A stretch of 64,000 nucleotides of DNA from Neoarius graeffei (GCF_027579695.1 NC_083596.1:16021759-16085758), one strand, 5' to 3'; positions 43,209-56,071 are shown, counted from the stretch's first letter. Notes: generated by a model not told the origin, from the sequence alone. Numbers and translations: made by a program.

Positions 43209-44142
43209 GGCCCCGGTCACACCGCCCGAACTTTGCTGGAGCGTTCCTGGAGCGGTGAAAAAAATTCATCACCGCTCGTAACCGTTCACCACCATTTAAC
43301 AAAAGTTGGCCCCCGTTAAAGCAACGCCGTATACGCTCGGCCACCGCTGAAGTTTCTCGAGGGGCCCTCCTACCGCTCCGAAAGTTTTGAGCTGCACAAA
43401 ATATTGCAAGCGGTGAGGAGGGGGCAATTTTCCGCCCCGGCAAAGTTCACCCCCGCTCCACCAACGCCCAGTCAAAGTTTGGCACCGCTAGACGCAAGTT
43501 CGTGGACGCTTGGGTCCGCTAGGCCAACGCAGAAATCTTGAACGCTGGACCACCACTGCTTCGCCAGCGTTGCCCGGGCGGCGATTAAACATTGCACAAA
43601 CTTCGGTGGAGCGGTTGTAAGCGTTTTACGAGCGGACATGGGGTTGCTGGAACGGTGTCGGGCATTGAAGCAGCTATCCATGGCGGCGATGAACTTTGGT
43701 TTGGCGTTGGTATAGAGGTGTCGGAGCGGGACCAGAATTTGGCTATAAATACGGGGAGAAATGGACCAGGAGCTCATTTGGAATCGAGCTGCCGTTGAGT
43801 TCAGACCTCATCTATATTGAATTTGCTCAAAGTTACAGTAAAACTGTATCACCATGGATGCTGAGAGACTTGCTATGATTGGTGCTAAACCAACTTTATA
43901 CCCCCGCCGAGCCAAAGCCCGCATGCGCAGAACGCTGCTATACCAACGCTCGCGTCACCGCTAAACCAACGCTTGCTACCACTAAAGCAACGCCGGCTTC
44001 AGCGGTGCACCGCTAAGCCAACGCCAGTGTTTTCAATTTTTTTCCCATTTTGTGCGCGGTGACGAGCGTTGTCGAAATTCGGCCCCCCCTCCCTACCGTT
44101 CAAGGAACGCTCCAGCAAAGTTCGGGCGGTGTGACCAGGGCC
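43209..44142. mobile_element. GC-rich Harbinger-like MITE
   Basis: Ends GGCCCCGGTCACACCGCCCG and complement GGCCCTGGTCACACCGCCCG; TAA at 43206-43208 and 44143-44145. The interior is full of degenerate ACCGCT/AACGC words. Translations are not convincing. Confidence 0.75.
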
Positions 44143-44212
44143 TAACATCTTTTTCCGAGAATAGTTTGTTGAATTAAAACTACTAATTTCTTTGTTAGTA
44201 TATTCTAGTTAA

Positions 44213-45016
44213 ACATGGATAACCTTTCGATTTCATAAAATCGGTGAAACTTAGTTCCCTCTGAAATTTGGTCATTGTGATATATGTTTACTTTCGTAAT
44301 ATCTAAAAAAAAAAAACACAAAAAAAAAACAACAGGCCATTCTGTGGCTGGGAAGTTATTTAATTTGAGAGGATTCCCTAGCAAATAATGTGCATGAAAT
44401 CGTTCACGTCACGCAGTCAAGCAGACAGAGGAAGTCCGTGTGAGCATGTGCAGGTTTACCTTCTTTTGGGTTTTATGGCAGCTGGCATCCACAGTGTTGC
44501 ATTACAGGTTTACCTTTGACCGTGCACTGACAGTTCCATCATTCTGTCGCTAAACGAACAGCTGATCACACCGAGGTGCTCGCTGACCGCCGATATTTAT
44601 TTATTAGATTGGTCCTACGTTTCCTTTCCTTCGTATATAACATAACGTCTTTTCTTCTCGCTTTCCATTATTGTAGTCAGTCTTTCATGTTTCATTCGCA
44701 CACTTGTGTCCTCCATTTTTCTCTCCTGCTTCAAATTTGTATCCCACAATGCCTTGTGCGAATGGGGAAAGCCCACCACGTGATGCATGACGTAGTAGCT
44801 TGAATTGGGTCATGCTGAAGCAGGAAAAAATAGCGGCGAATTTAGGGCCACGTGGCTCTAAATTCATTAATTGTTCTATTTAAAAAAAAAACTAATACAA
44901 TTGGAAGTCTGTGATTTGAATTCAGCAGCTTTCGGTCCACTAAACAAAAATAACTGGGTGTCAGGGAAAATTCTTTTTATGACCTACACTTGAAAAATCT
45001 GAAAGTCAGTCTACCT
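44213..45016. mobile_element. Kolobok-like TTAA element, family K copy 2
   Basis: 804 bp, TTAA at 44209-44212 and 45017-45020. Right end AGTCTACCT as in the other two; the left end is diverged (ACATGGATAACCTTTCG). Uninterrupted, so it is the best template for the family. Confidence 0.6.
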
Positions 45017-45173
45017 TTAATATCCAAACTCATGAACATCTCGGTTCTATAATTTACAATAACTAGAAAAAATGGAGAATTAAAAAAAAAAAATGTACTC
45101 TGGTTTTTACAGTATAATCAGGATACTGACTACTGACAATTTTGAAAAATATTCAAGGAAAGTGAAAGAAAAT

Positions 45174-45300
45174 ACACTGCCTGGCCAAAAAAAAAGTCGG
45201 ACACGCAAATATTTCTTTCGATTGCCTTCTTTAGCTTTGATTACATCGCATTTGCCGTTGCATTGTTTCAACAACCTTATGCAATGTCCCAGCATTTAAT
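45174..45300 (-). mobile_element. Tc1-like end fragment
   Basis: CACTGCCTGGCCAAAAAAAA and following resemble one Tc1 inverted end with early transposase sequence. The rest is absent. 45301-46020 shows nothing assignable. Confidence 0.5.
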
Positions 45301-46454
45301 TCAGTGATTTTAATTTAATTAGTGATCGTGTTTTCAGTTTTGATCCTGAGTTTCAGTAAGCAGACAGAATAATGGGTATATTCTTGCAAATTTTCCTATT
45401 TTTGGAGACTGAAATCTTGTGCTATCTTAGACTGTTTTGTAAACTAGGACTCAATAAAACGAAGAATGGAACGATAACATGATGGAGATCAGAAATTAGT
45501 CATTGATATGCACATTAACCAGTGGCAATCTGTTACTATTAGAGCTGGGACTTGAGCTCAGCCAAAACTTAGCCAGACACCAAAAAAGCAACAGGGTGAA
45601 GGATTTTGTAAGGGATTAGCGGCAGGCTGCCAGGTCGCTCTGTTATGTGTAGTTGTTGATGTTGATTTTAAAAGCAACAAAGTAAATTACATCGGGAAAT
45701 GAATACTTAAGTCTGAGTGAAAAATACTGTAGCGAGCGTGCAGCATGGAAGAAGAGTCTGGAGACAGAAATCTTAATTTCTTGGTCAATAGCCTGTGCTA
45801 CTTGCTCTCGATAGCACTGGCTTGACTGCTTTATTAGCATTCGCTAACACTACTGATGAACGCGACACCGGCTGGAAGGTGACTTTACTGCTGCGCTGAT
45901 GGTGCTGAGTCGCAGTTAAGCTCACATTGGCCTTCAAGGAGGTCTAGGGTGACACATTTTTGCTCCCTCCCACTATAAATCAAAATCTGGTTAATTCATC
46001 TGTCACTTCCTACATAAACATACAGTGCCTTGCAAAAGTAGTCAAGTCAACTTTATTGTCAAATATCCTATACATGCTCGACATACAGCACAAATGAAAT
46101 TTCAGTCCTCTCTGACCCACGGTGCAAACAGGCAATGCAATAAATAAAAATAAAAATAGAATAATTGAAAAAACAAACAAACAGTATTGAGATTTTATGT
46201 GATAGACCAACACAGAGTAGCACATAATTGTGAAGTGAAACAAAAATGATAAATGGTCTTCAAAATTTTAAACAAATAAAAATCTGAAAAATGTGGTGTG
46301 CATTAGTATTCAGCCCCCCTGCGTCAATACTTTGTAGAGCCACCTTTTGCTGCAGTTACAGCTGCAAGTCTTTTGTGGTATGTCTCTACCAGCTTTGCAC
46401 ATCTAGACACTGAAATTTTTGCCCATTCTTCTTGGCAAAATAGCTCAAGCTCAG

Positions 46455-47610
46455 CAAGGGCGCAGATAGCACGGGGGACGGGGGGGACATGTCCCCCCCA
46501 GATTTATAGTGACCCCCATCTGTCCCCCCCACCCACCGTCCCTACGTAAGGTGCCACACATAGGTAGAAAAAGTGAGGATTAATGTTCCGTTAGTTAGAC
46601 TAACTTACACTGCAGCACAAAGTTGAAATGGCAGCAGCAGCCTTGTCAGTGATCAATCCACATTTTCCCCTTCTTGAATCGGTGTAGGCTGGAGCAGATC
46701 CTTGCAGAGTTGGGAAAGCAAGGTGTTCATTTTCCACGTAATTCTCGGTTAATAACACTGCACAGCTCATCCATTTGATAGCAGCAGTGTTTCTGCTGCG
46801 ACTAATGGTGTGTTCAGTTGTACTCGTAAGTTTGAAGTCGGAAAAGCATTGAAATCTAGCATCTACCAGCATAAACGTTGGGGTTTTTGTTTCATTTCAT
46901 TAACTGGCCATTTTTTTCGAATTCCATGTTCCATGATGTCCCAGTTTTTAAACTGGGACGCGCTCAGTTCTGAGGTTATGTTGCTCGGAGCTCCAAGTTC
47001 CGACTTCCAATGTAAATGTAACGCACCATCCCGACCCCGGGGTCCTAAGGGGAGCTGAGGACTTTGCCTGTCACGGTAACCATAGTGATCATAAACAACT
47101 GTCTAATGACCGAGCTGGTGATCTTTCTGCCACATTAAGCCAGAGAAGAGGGGGAAAAAAAATCACGGCGTTTGTTTCAAGAACCAAAAGATGTAAATGC
47201 CTGTTGCCGTTCCCAGATGTGACAAATACCTGTTTTGTAATGTTGAGTAGCTAGTCTGATAATAATAAGAAGGAATTTGGACTTACCTGAAGTAGGCTAA
47301 ATGTAAAATAACAGCATTCTAGGCTGTAGGTGAATATCTTTTAATGTTGTTATTTTTATGTATAATGTTATTTTAGTAAGCAGCAACTGTTAACTGAAAT
47401 TATGAGATTCAAGATGTTAACATTGTCCTCCTGGCCTGCAGGCAATCCCTGGTGGGGTCAACAATGAAAAAACAAAAAACAATTAGCTACAGCATTTTTT
47501 AAAAAACCAAGCAATGTTGACCAGGTAGGCCTTTGTCTACCAATGTTCATTCAGTTAGAAAACTCACAATTCGAATGTATATTGAAGCTTCAGTACACGC
47601 ACACATTTTA

Positions 47611-47688
<78 letters not shown>

Positions 47689-48453
47689 TGCTGTCAAGCG
47701 ATTAAAATATTTAATTGCGATTAATGTCGCGACTGTCATAGTTAACTTGTGATTAATCGCAATTTAATCGCACATTTTTGTCACATGAAAAACCATTGTA
47801 ATTCTCTTATCAGCATAAAAAAGTGAATGGGCTTGCTCACTGTTCGAACTACGGGGGTACTCGGGGGATCCGAGATCCCCTGAAACAGACATGAGATCCC
47901 TTGAAAACATGATTTGGGAAATGTTGGGGGGTCTCTAAAATATTGGCAAAATGATGTTTACTGACATAGCAATCGTGTGTAACGGGAAGCATTTGCATAT
48001 CCGAAGTGAGCGCACGATGGAGAGCCGCGCTCTGAGACAAGCGCAAGCACCCCCCCAAGGGAAAATAAGGGACCCCCCCGAAAATATCGGCATAGTTCGA
48101 ACACTGGTTGTACCAATGTTTTTTTTTTATTGCAGAGCATAACACGTCTTGTCACAGCCACTGCAAAGTGGGGCTGGAGCTGCCGATGGGAAAATGAAAC
48201 CTAAGCCGAGCACCGTGGCTCTTCGGGGGAGGGCAGAGGACTCTGGCTGTGCGGGGCGTGGCATCATGTCACAGAGCGTTAATCTCGCGATAAAAAAATT
48301 ATCGCCGTTAAAATTGAGTCAAGTTAACGCGTTAATAACGCGACATTTTTGACAGCACTAATATATATATATATATATATGCATTTACACAAAATGGAAT
48401 CATTTGCTGACAGCTCAGTCCCCCCCAGTTCAAAAATCCTATCTGCGCCCCTG
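46455..48453. mobile_element. hAT-type element with 8-bp target duplication
   Basis: Ends CAAGGGCGCAGATAG and inverted CTATCTGCGCCCCTG; the 8-bp duplication AAGCTCAG is at 46447-46454 and 48454-48461. The interior has no clear transposase, plus a TA microsatellite with a further insertion. Confidence 0.88.
47618..48380. mobile_element. TA-microsatellite-targeted element with an inner MITE
   Basis: (TA)n at 47618-47684 and 48359-48380 brackets an element with ends TTAGTGCTGTCAAGCG and TTTGACAGCACTAA. Inside, about 47838-48110 has its own inverted ends (CACTGTTCGAACTACG; complement CAGTGTTCGAACTATG), giving a fourth level. Confidence 0.75.
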
Positions 48454-49673
48454 AAGCTCAGCCAGATTGGATGGAGAGCGTCTGTGAACAGCAATTTTCA
48501 AGTCTTGCCACTCAATGGAATTTAGGTCTGGACTTTGACTGGGCCATTCTAACACATGAATATTCTTTGATCTAAACCATTCCATTGCAGCTCTGGCTGT
48601 ATGTTTAGGGTCATTGTCTTGCTGGATGGTGAATCTCCTTCCCAGTCTCAAGTCTTTTGCTGCTTCCAACAGGTTTTCTTCCAGGATTGCCCTGTATTTA
48701 GCTCCATCCATCCTGTCCCTGCTGAAGAAAAGCATCCCCATAGCATGATGCTGCCACCACCATGTTTCACAGTGGGGATGGTGTGTGCAGGGTGAGGAGC
48801 AGTGTTAGTTTTCTGCCACACATAGCGCTTTGCATTTAGGCCAAAAAGTTCAACTTTGGTCTCATCTGACCAAAGCACCTTCTTCCACATGTTTGCTGTG
48901 TCCCCTACATTTCTTATGCCTGTCTTTCAACAATGGCTTTCTTCTTGCCACTCTTCCAAAAAGGCCAGATTTGTGGAGTGTACGACTTATAGTTGTCCTG
49001 TGCACAGATTCTCCCACCTGAGCTGTGGATTTCTGCAGCTCCTCCAGAGTGATCATGGGCCTCTTGGCTGCTTCTCTGACCAGTGCTCTCCTTGCTCACT
49101 GTCAGTTTAGGTGGATGGCCATGTCTTGGTAGGTTTGCAGTTGTGCCATACTTTTTCCATTTTTGAATGATGGATTGAACAGTGCTTCTTGAGATGGTCA
49201 GAACTTGGGATATTTTTTTTATAACCTAACCCTGCTTTAAACTTCTCCAGAACTTTATCCCTGACCTGTCTGGTGAGTTCTTTGGTCTTCATGATGCTGT
49301 TTGTTCTTCAGTGTTCTCTAACAAACCACTGAGGCCTTCACAGAACAAGTGTATTTATGCTGAGAGTAAATTACACACAGTAGGACTCTATTAACTAATT
49401 AGATGACTTCTGAAGGCAGTTGATTGCACTGGATTGTATTTAGAGGTATCAGAGGACAGGGGACTGAATACTAATGCACACCACATTTTTCAGATTTTTA
49501 TTTGTTTAAAATTTTGAAGGCCATTTATCATTTTCGTTTCACTTCACAATTATGTGCTACTCTGTGTTGGTCTATCACATAAAATCTCAATAAAAAACTT
49601 TTAAGTTCATGGTTGTAAGGTGGAAAAATGTGAAAAAGTTCAAGGGGTATGAATACTTTTGCAAGGCACTGTA

Positions 49674-50825
49674 CACTGCCATGGCTTTCTGTCCCAGCAA
49701 TGAAGTCCTAACCAATGAGTGAGCCAGCTCTAAACTCTTCTCAGCCTGGAGACAATAAACAAAAAAATCTAATTGGATAACTGGATTTTAATGTTTTCAG
49801 GACAGTAACCCTTTCATTTCTGAAGCACATTTGATAGAAAATGAGGCCGAATAAGAAGAGAATAATTATAATGAAATTATGAAAAAAATTCAATATAACA
49901 TTTGAAATGCTGAAGTTTGGGTCTTCTCTGAAGACCTAGAAGGCCCTGACGGTTCCCCTATGACATTAACTATGTTACTACAGATTATGCGACATTTCAA
50001 CAAAATGGACCTCACTGAAGTTTTGATCTGGGTTAAGGCCATGATCTGATACCAGGTTTACAGTTTGATTAACAGAATAATAGTTTAGAAAAACATTTCT
50101 CTGCCTAATTATTTATCTTAACATCTTTTAAGTTCTGTATAAGCACATTACTTATAATACTACTCCTTTATCTTTGGTGGAACAGAATGGATGCGTTCCC
50201 ACCATGGTTTCCAGTAACAGCACATTGCACAATGTTTTTTATTCCTCTTGCAGGACAGCAACTTCTCAACACCAGTAATCCTTTATTAATTCCAGAAAAA
50301 CATTTTATACATTTTGTCCATGTTGTGGAATAACTGCTTAACAAGCATAGTGGATATAAAAAGTCTTTTCCTCACCAGACCCCCCCCGCTTGAAGTTACT
50401 AAAAAACAAAAAACAAAAAAACAACAGAAACCAACCATGTAGCTTGCCAAGGTACTGGGAAGACTTTGACATGATGGAAAACTTATAGCTTTACCTCTGA
50501 CTGTTACAAAGCATTGACCCTGAAAACATCTTCCAAATCTACGAAATGAACATCTCCTTACAAAAAATGTCACTACAGTGATGACAAGTACACATTTTTT
50601 TTTAACCCGTTCATGTGGTACGTCCGCTATACAAGTCCCTGTCTAAGTTGCTGCTATAGAAACAATAACATTAGAACAAGTGAATTACTGTAGTATAAAC
50701 CATGCTGCTGTAACTACTGTTTGAGAAAATTCATTAACACCTTCTGACCAATAGGATTGATTATCTGTTCCAAACTATCACTACATTTAAAAGCTGATTT
50801 ACATCAAGTTATGTCACGTTCTCAT
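49674..50825. other. Intron 7 sequence with no recognised feature
   Basis: No motif, repeat array or convincing ORF. Confidence 0.45.
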
Positions 50826-51034
50826 TACCTCTGCCAACTTTGTTGGAGGAGGTTATGTTTTCGTCTGTGTTTGTTTGTCTGTTCCCAACATAATTCAGAA
50901 ATTAGTGAATGGATTTTGATAAAATTTGGTGGAAAGGTGGGCCATGGGCCAAGGAACAATCGATTAGATTTTGATGCAAATCTGAACATGTGGCTTGGCG
51001 GAGGTATGAACTCTACTGAGTGCCCTTCTAGTTC
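50826..51034 (+). repeat. Interspersed repeat (CTCTGCCAACTTTGTTGG family)
   Basis: From CTCTGCCAACTTTGTTGGAG to GAGTGCCCTTCTAG. The diverged minus copy at 3827-4005 shares the order of blocks. Confidence 0.65.
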
Positions 51035-51175
51035 GTTCTGTTTTCTTCACTGTCATAATACTACTACTTCTTCACCCATCCAGTATGTTCTGGGTGGGGT
51101 CCCTTTCCTTGGGTGTCTTGGCTAAGTAAGTACAGCCAACTAGCGATTCCTCTGCTGCACTGCTTTTGGTCATGG

Positions 51176-51312
51176 ACAATTTAGAGTGGCCAGTTAGCCT
51201 AACCGCATGTCTTTGGACTGTCCAAAAACAGAAAGGTCCCTTGTCAGCTGTGAGGCTTGAACCTGGAACCTCTTTGCTGTGAGGCGACAGGGCTACTCAC
51301 TGCACCACCATG
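51176..51312 (-). mobile_element. tRNA-headed SINE, copy 11 (5' part, diverged)
   Basis: Head part only, with deletions in the body; ends at a CACCATGGCA head. 51313-52144 beyond it holds an (AAT)n run at 51888-51915 and nothing else assigned. Confidence 0.75.
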
Positions 51313-52148
51313 GCAAACATAAATAACATGAACTATAATTTCCAGTGTTAGAAAAGCATACACTTGCTTATCATTGCCATCTTTCCTGTTTTCTCAACTG
51401 AATATTTAAAATTACTCTTATTATTGGCTCTGAAGGACTTTTAGGGAAGTGCACAAGTTCACATTATGTTGTAGGCACACTTACTCATCAAAAAAATCTG
51501 TCAGGAAAGTATCCACCTTACAGTCTAGATATCTTGGAAAGCAATTAGCATTGAATCATGTAATCATTTATCATGGTGTTCATTTTTATTTATTTATTGA
51601 TTTTATTTATTGGACTGATTTTTTCGTTTTGTTTTCCTACAGCATGTTCTATATATAGATGTCACAGTGAGGGTTAAGCGCAGGTCAGGGGTCATCTGGA
51701 ATGAAATATGGAAGTTGAAGGGGATGTGGTAAATCACGAATGGTCGTCTTAAGGGTGCTACCACAGGAAGAGAGAGAGGCAGCTGTAGGTTCACTGTAGG
51801 CCAGATCTGACTGCTGACATTCTCTGTAATACCCAAAGGTCTTACAACAATGAATGAACTTGTATAGAAATTCATTTAAATGTTACTATAATAATAATAA
51901 TAATAATAATAATAAGCATTATTTATACAAGAGACACACTTAAGCATAGCTGTTCTCCCAGGCACCCCGATACAAAATTATAAAGAATAGGATAATTACA
52001 ATTATTTACAATATGGGATACGATATCCAACAGTTATAATATACAGTAGTGACTCTATTAAAATTTATACACCAAGTATAGATATAAGGAACTAATTAAT
52101 TTTTAAATTAAAAAAAATTATGATTTAGACATCTCTTGAATGTTTTAA

Positions 52149-53248
52149 AGCTAGACAGCCTTTTGATTTCATAAAATCAGTGAAACTTAGTTCCCCCTGA
52201 AATTTGGTCATTGTGATATACATTTATTTCTGTAATATCTCATCTCATCTCATTATCTCAAGCCGCTTTATCCTTCTACAGGGTCGCAGGCAAGCTGGAG
52301 CCTATCCCAGCTGACTACGGGTGAAAGGCGGGGTACACCCTGGACAAGTCGCCAGGTCATCACAGGGCTGACACATAGACACAGACAACCATTCACACTC
52401 ACATTCACACCTACGGTCAATTTAGAGTCACCAGTTAACCTAACCTGCATGTCTTTGGACTGTGGGGGAAACCGGAGCACCCGGAGGAAACCCACGCGGA
52501 CACGGGGAGAATATTTCTGTAATATCTTAAAAAAAAAAAAAACAAAAAAAAAAACCAGGCCATTCTGTGGCTGGGAAGTGATTTAATTTGAGGGGATTCC
52601 CTAGCAAATAATGTGCATGAAATCGCTCACTTTACGCAGTCAAGCAGACAGAGGAAGTCCGTGTGCGCATGCGCAGGTTTACCACCTTCTTCTTTTGGGT
52701 TTTACGGCAGCTGGCATCCACAGTGTTGTATTACTGCCATCTACAGGTTTACCTTTGACCGTGCACTAACAGTTACATAATTTTGTCGCTAAATGAACAG
52801 CTGATCACACTGAGGTGCTCGCTGACCACCAGTATTTATTAGTTTGGTCCTGCGTTACCTTTCCTTCATATATAACATAACGTCTTTTCTTCCCGCTTTC
52901 CGTTACTGTAGTTGGTCTTTCACATTTCATTTGCACACTCACGCCCTCCATTTTTCTCTCCTGTTTCAAATTTGTATCCCACAATACCTTGCGCAAACAG
53001 GGAAAGCCCACCATGTGATGCATGACGTAGTATCTTGAATTGGATCATGGTGAAGCAGGAAAAAATAGCGGAGAATTTACAGCCACATGGCCTTAAATTC
53101 ATTAATTGTTCTATTTAAAAATAATAATAAAATTGGAAGCATGTGATTCGAATTCAGTAGCTTTTGGTCCACTAAACAAAAATAATTGGGTGTCGGGGAA
53201 AATTATTTTTATGATCTACACTTGAAAAATCTGAAAGGCAGCCTACCT
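52149..53248. mobile_element. Kolobok-like TTAA element, family K copy 3 (hosts a SINE)
   Basis: Ends AGCTAGACAGCC and complement AGGTAGGCTGCC; TTAA at 52145-52148 and 53249-53252. Keeps the minus frame MEGVSVQMKCERPTTVTES with KKRRYVIYEGK. Confidence 0.6.
52241..52512 (-). mobile_element. 5'-truncated SINE, copy 12, with 15-bp duplication
   Basis: Flanked by ATTTCTGTAATATCT (52226-52240 and 52513-52527). The tRNA-like head is missing, as expected when reverse transcription stops early. Confidence 0.93.
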
Positions 53249-53535
53249 TTAATAGATTTTGAGTTCAGTGTTCCACAGTTCTATACTTGTGGATTTAAAG
53301 GATATGGGACATGGATTTTTACCTGGGCATAATTATGTATAAAGGACATAAGAAATGCCATCTAAATCACTGCAGGGCGTCAAAAATGTGAAAATCATCA
53401 CATTATTCAAGTTTTTCTATACATCAGCGTAAAACAATGATTCGTTAATGAGCTAGGTGGTCACGTGACCCGTGACGTCACAAAAACTTTCCAAGGAGCC
53501 AGCGCTTGGGAATCTAATGTAAACAGGTTACCGAA

Positions 53536-53731
53536 ATGGACACCATCGACAGTGACATTCCCGATGTTTCACAGAGATGTGAAGTTAGACCCTATCAATT
53601 CGAACCGATAGCTGGAAATTCACATGAACATGGATCTTGTCTTTACTCTGACGGGTCAGATGATTCTGAGAGTGAGAGTTCATTCAGCCCTCATGAAACT
53701 GAAAGCGGTCGGCTCGATAACACTTCCTGGT
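53536..53731 (+). pseudogene. First exon of an accessory transposon protein
   Basis: MDTIDSDIPDVSQRCEVRP then YQFEPIAG, an acidic SDGSDDSESESS stretch, and RLDNTSW at a donor TG|GTAAGT (53731/53732). The PYQFEP block before an acidic stretch resembles transposon proteins with a P2X7-ballast-like cysteine domain. That domain would lie in a later exon, not seen here. Confidence 0.45.
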
Positions 53732-54335
53732 AAGTTAAAAACAATTCTGCTCAAAGGCTAATGATCTGTTGAAAGAAGTATTATTTTTGTATCATACATT
53801 GAAAGTTCATCATAGATCTAGCTAAAGTCCGTTGCAAGCTAGGTTTTTTTTTTGCTGATATTTTTCGAGATTGATTGAGATACAATGCTTCCAGAGTCCG
53901 AGATGAAAACATTCAAAATGGCGAAACGAGTCAGAATTATGATAATCAATAATTGATACACCCAAAATTATAATACTAATCCTTACCTCGGCTTTCAGTC
54001 GCTTAGCGCAGAGGTCTTCAACAGGGGGGTCGCGAAATCGCACCGGATCACTCATATCAACAAAAATATTCCTGCCCTGTCCCCTGGCCTCCGTGCAGGG
54101 ATGCAAACAGCGCGCCTTTTGGCGGATGCCGCCTTTTTCACGGCTGAATCGCGCAGACCCGATTTAAAAAAAAAAATAGCGATGTTGGTTCATGGAGCAT
54201 GAGGCATGAAGTGTAAAAATGAGAGAGAGGCGGTTTGGGTCGGGAAGCTGCGCGCATTTGTGCAGCCTGGCGCAGGTGTGCGCGGCTTCCCGATTTGAAC
54301 TGTTTTTTTTTTTTCTCATCCTTATGCTTCCTGTT

Positions 54336-54626
54336 TCATGAATTAATATCGCTCAGTACCTGAGTATTAATGTTGAAAGAATCCTCAGTGAAATGGTCCG
54401 AATACAGTTTGTGGGAAACAGTAGGTGCAAAGTTTTTTTCAACAGGTGTTCTGTAAAGTTGTCCTACCAAGCCTACTGCGCATGCGCGAAGCCTACTGCG
54501 CATGCGCAGGTGAGCCCACACTTTCCTCAGCTTCGGGTCCTTGGGGAATGCAAAAAAACTTACTCCAGGGCATTTCCCATTGGAATTATTGCAACCATAA
54601 GCAGCACAATACACCATGATGTCCAA
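54336..54626 (-). pseudogene. THAP-domain exon of a transposase
   Basis: Minus frame MVYCAAYGCNNSNGKCPGVS then FFAFPKDPKLRKVWAHL gives the C-x4-C start and Phe-Pro-Trp core of a THAP zinc finger; HKLYSDHFTEDSF matches the end of the domain (usual C-x2-H replaced by Y-S-D-H). A roughly 45-bp direct duplication near 54480-54505 (GCCTACTGCGCATGCGC twice) damages the middle. The catalytic exons are missing. Confidence 0.68.
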
Positions 54627-55148
54627 TGTACTTTAAAGACTATAAAAACAATTTTCTTGTCATCCACTTCTCCATTCATCTACCCGCTTGTGCTGTGCCC
54701 GAAAGTTTTTGTGACGTATGATCATGTGACAGCGGCTCTTCCGGTTGCAAAAAATGCATATCGGAAGTCGAGCAGAAATGCTATATAATCATCACGAATA
54801 TAACGATTTTGCTGAATTTAATAGATGATTTTGTATTTGTTGATGCTATTAATTCATATTTTTAATGGAAAGAAACTGATATAGCGTGCATTTATGTTTC
54901 ATGTCCCATGTCCTTTAAATGTGTGCTTTAAATAATTTGTTCCTGGATTAGGGGGAACAAAGTTGTCTTTCTGTCTTGTCTTGTAATTGTCCAAGATATT
55001 AAGTGTTTGTGTGTGGTATAATAAAGAGGAAATGCTGGCTTGTCGTCCAGCAAATAGCTATGTTCCTGCATGAATGTGAGATCATGAATTGGTATTTAGC
55101 TATAAATGAGTTGAAAAAGGACTGACCCCAGACTTTTTGTTGTTGCAG

Positions 55149-55300
55149 ACATCTTTGCAAGTTACCGTGGCCATCCTCTGGTGCAGAGTGGTTATGCTGA
55201 CTCTGATTTATTCCAGAGCTCATCCAACACACTTTTTCCCTCAACCCCATCCACCATGATAAATACACCCTTGATACAAACAGGATCCCAAATTACACAG
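55149..55300 (+). CDS. mlxipl: mlxipl exon 8
   Basis: Completes Asp from exon 7, then IFASYRGHPLVQSGYADSD, LFQSSSNTLFPSTPST and a Gln end. Ser/Thr-rich central region. Acceptor GCAG at 55145-55148; donor CAG|GTGTGC; phase 0. Confidence 0.9.
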
Positions 55301-55416
55301 GTGTGCAGTGGAAAAAAAAAAACAGCTAGACGCTTACTAACTGCATTTCAGATTTTATTTACACTGGTGTTTTAAAATATATACCACAATGTAACTGGTA
55401 ATTTTGTCATCCCCAG

Positions 55417-56071
55417 CCCAATATGACCGTCGAGAGCTTGCCCCAGTCCTCCTCAGCAGCAAGTTTACCCTGCCCTGGCTATCCGCAGCAACCTTTAACC
55501 CCTGAGATGCCCTTTGATACCAGCAGAATGACCTCCAACACCAAGTTCAAGAGTCATTTAGAGTACAGCGAGTTCCATCACTTGCCAGCCATCTTCCCTG
55601 GAATGGACTCGTACAGACAGTCCTACAGTGTCCCTAGCATTGCTACTGGTCCTTCAAACATATCCTCTGCCTCTATGTCTCAGGAGAACCCTTACATCTA
55701 CTCAAACACCTGCCTGAAATACAGACACGCTTCAGGCAGCCAATCAGGGAACAACGTCCTAACCACACCCACTGTTATCACACATACAGGATCCATGAAT
55801 GTCATAACGCAAGATCCCCAAGAGGGCCAAAGCTACGCTATGCTGGACATGCTGGACTACCAGCAGGCGTCTGTGGCTCCACCTTTGCCTAGCCAAGCCC
55901 ACTGCTTCTCCGTGCCACAGCAGGTAGCCATGGGTTCAGGCAGAGGAAAGCACAAGCAAAAAATGGGAGGAGGTCGAGGGTTTCCCATGGCAACGACTGT
56001 TTCTGTTTCTGTGGCTCCACCCACACAGACTAGCTGCCTGGCCAAGCTCTTGGCTTCCACCTCTCAAGAAC
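55417..56071 (+). CDS. mlxipl: mlxipl exon 9 (largest coding exon, Pro/Ser/Gln-rich)
   Basis: 218 codons of low-complexity activation/regulatory sequence: PNMTVESLPQSSSAAS, PQQPLTPEMPFDTS, EFHHLPAIFPGMDSY, GRGKHKQKMGGGRG, and a conserved TQTSCLAKLLAST near the end (compare CLTQLL in ChREBP). Acceptor CCCCAG; donor GAAC|GTATGC, phase 1. Confidence 0.92.

Larger units (their letters stand above)
46023..49671 (-). mobile_element. Tc1-like transposon, outer shell of a four-level nest
   Basis: Ends CAGTGCCTTGCAAAAGTA and complement, TA at 46021-46022 and 49672-49673. Near the left end (about 46041-46183) a retroposon-like fragment (CAAGTCAACTTTATTGTC) replaces part of the inverted repeat. The transposase is dead but readable on the minus strand: [51 protein letters not shown] hAT element (46455-48453) cuts its C-terminus. 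Confidence 0.88.
53299..54914. mobile_element. Kolobok-like element with two opposing gene relics
   Basis: 1,616 bp; ends AGGATATGGGACATG and complement AGGACATGGGACATG, TTAA at 53295-53298 and 54915-54918. It carries an acidic-protein exon on + (53536-53731) and a THAP-type exon on - (54336-54626). THAP domains plus TTAA targets are known for Kolobok, which supports the superfamily for this and the related elements. Confidence 0.72.
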
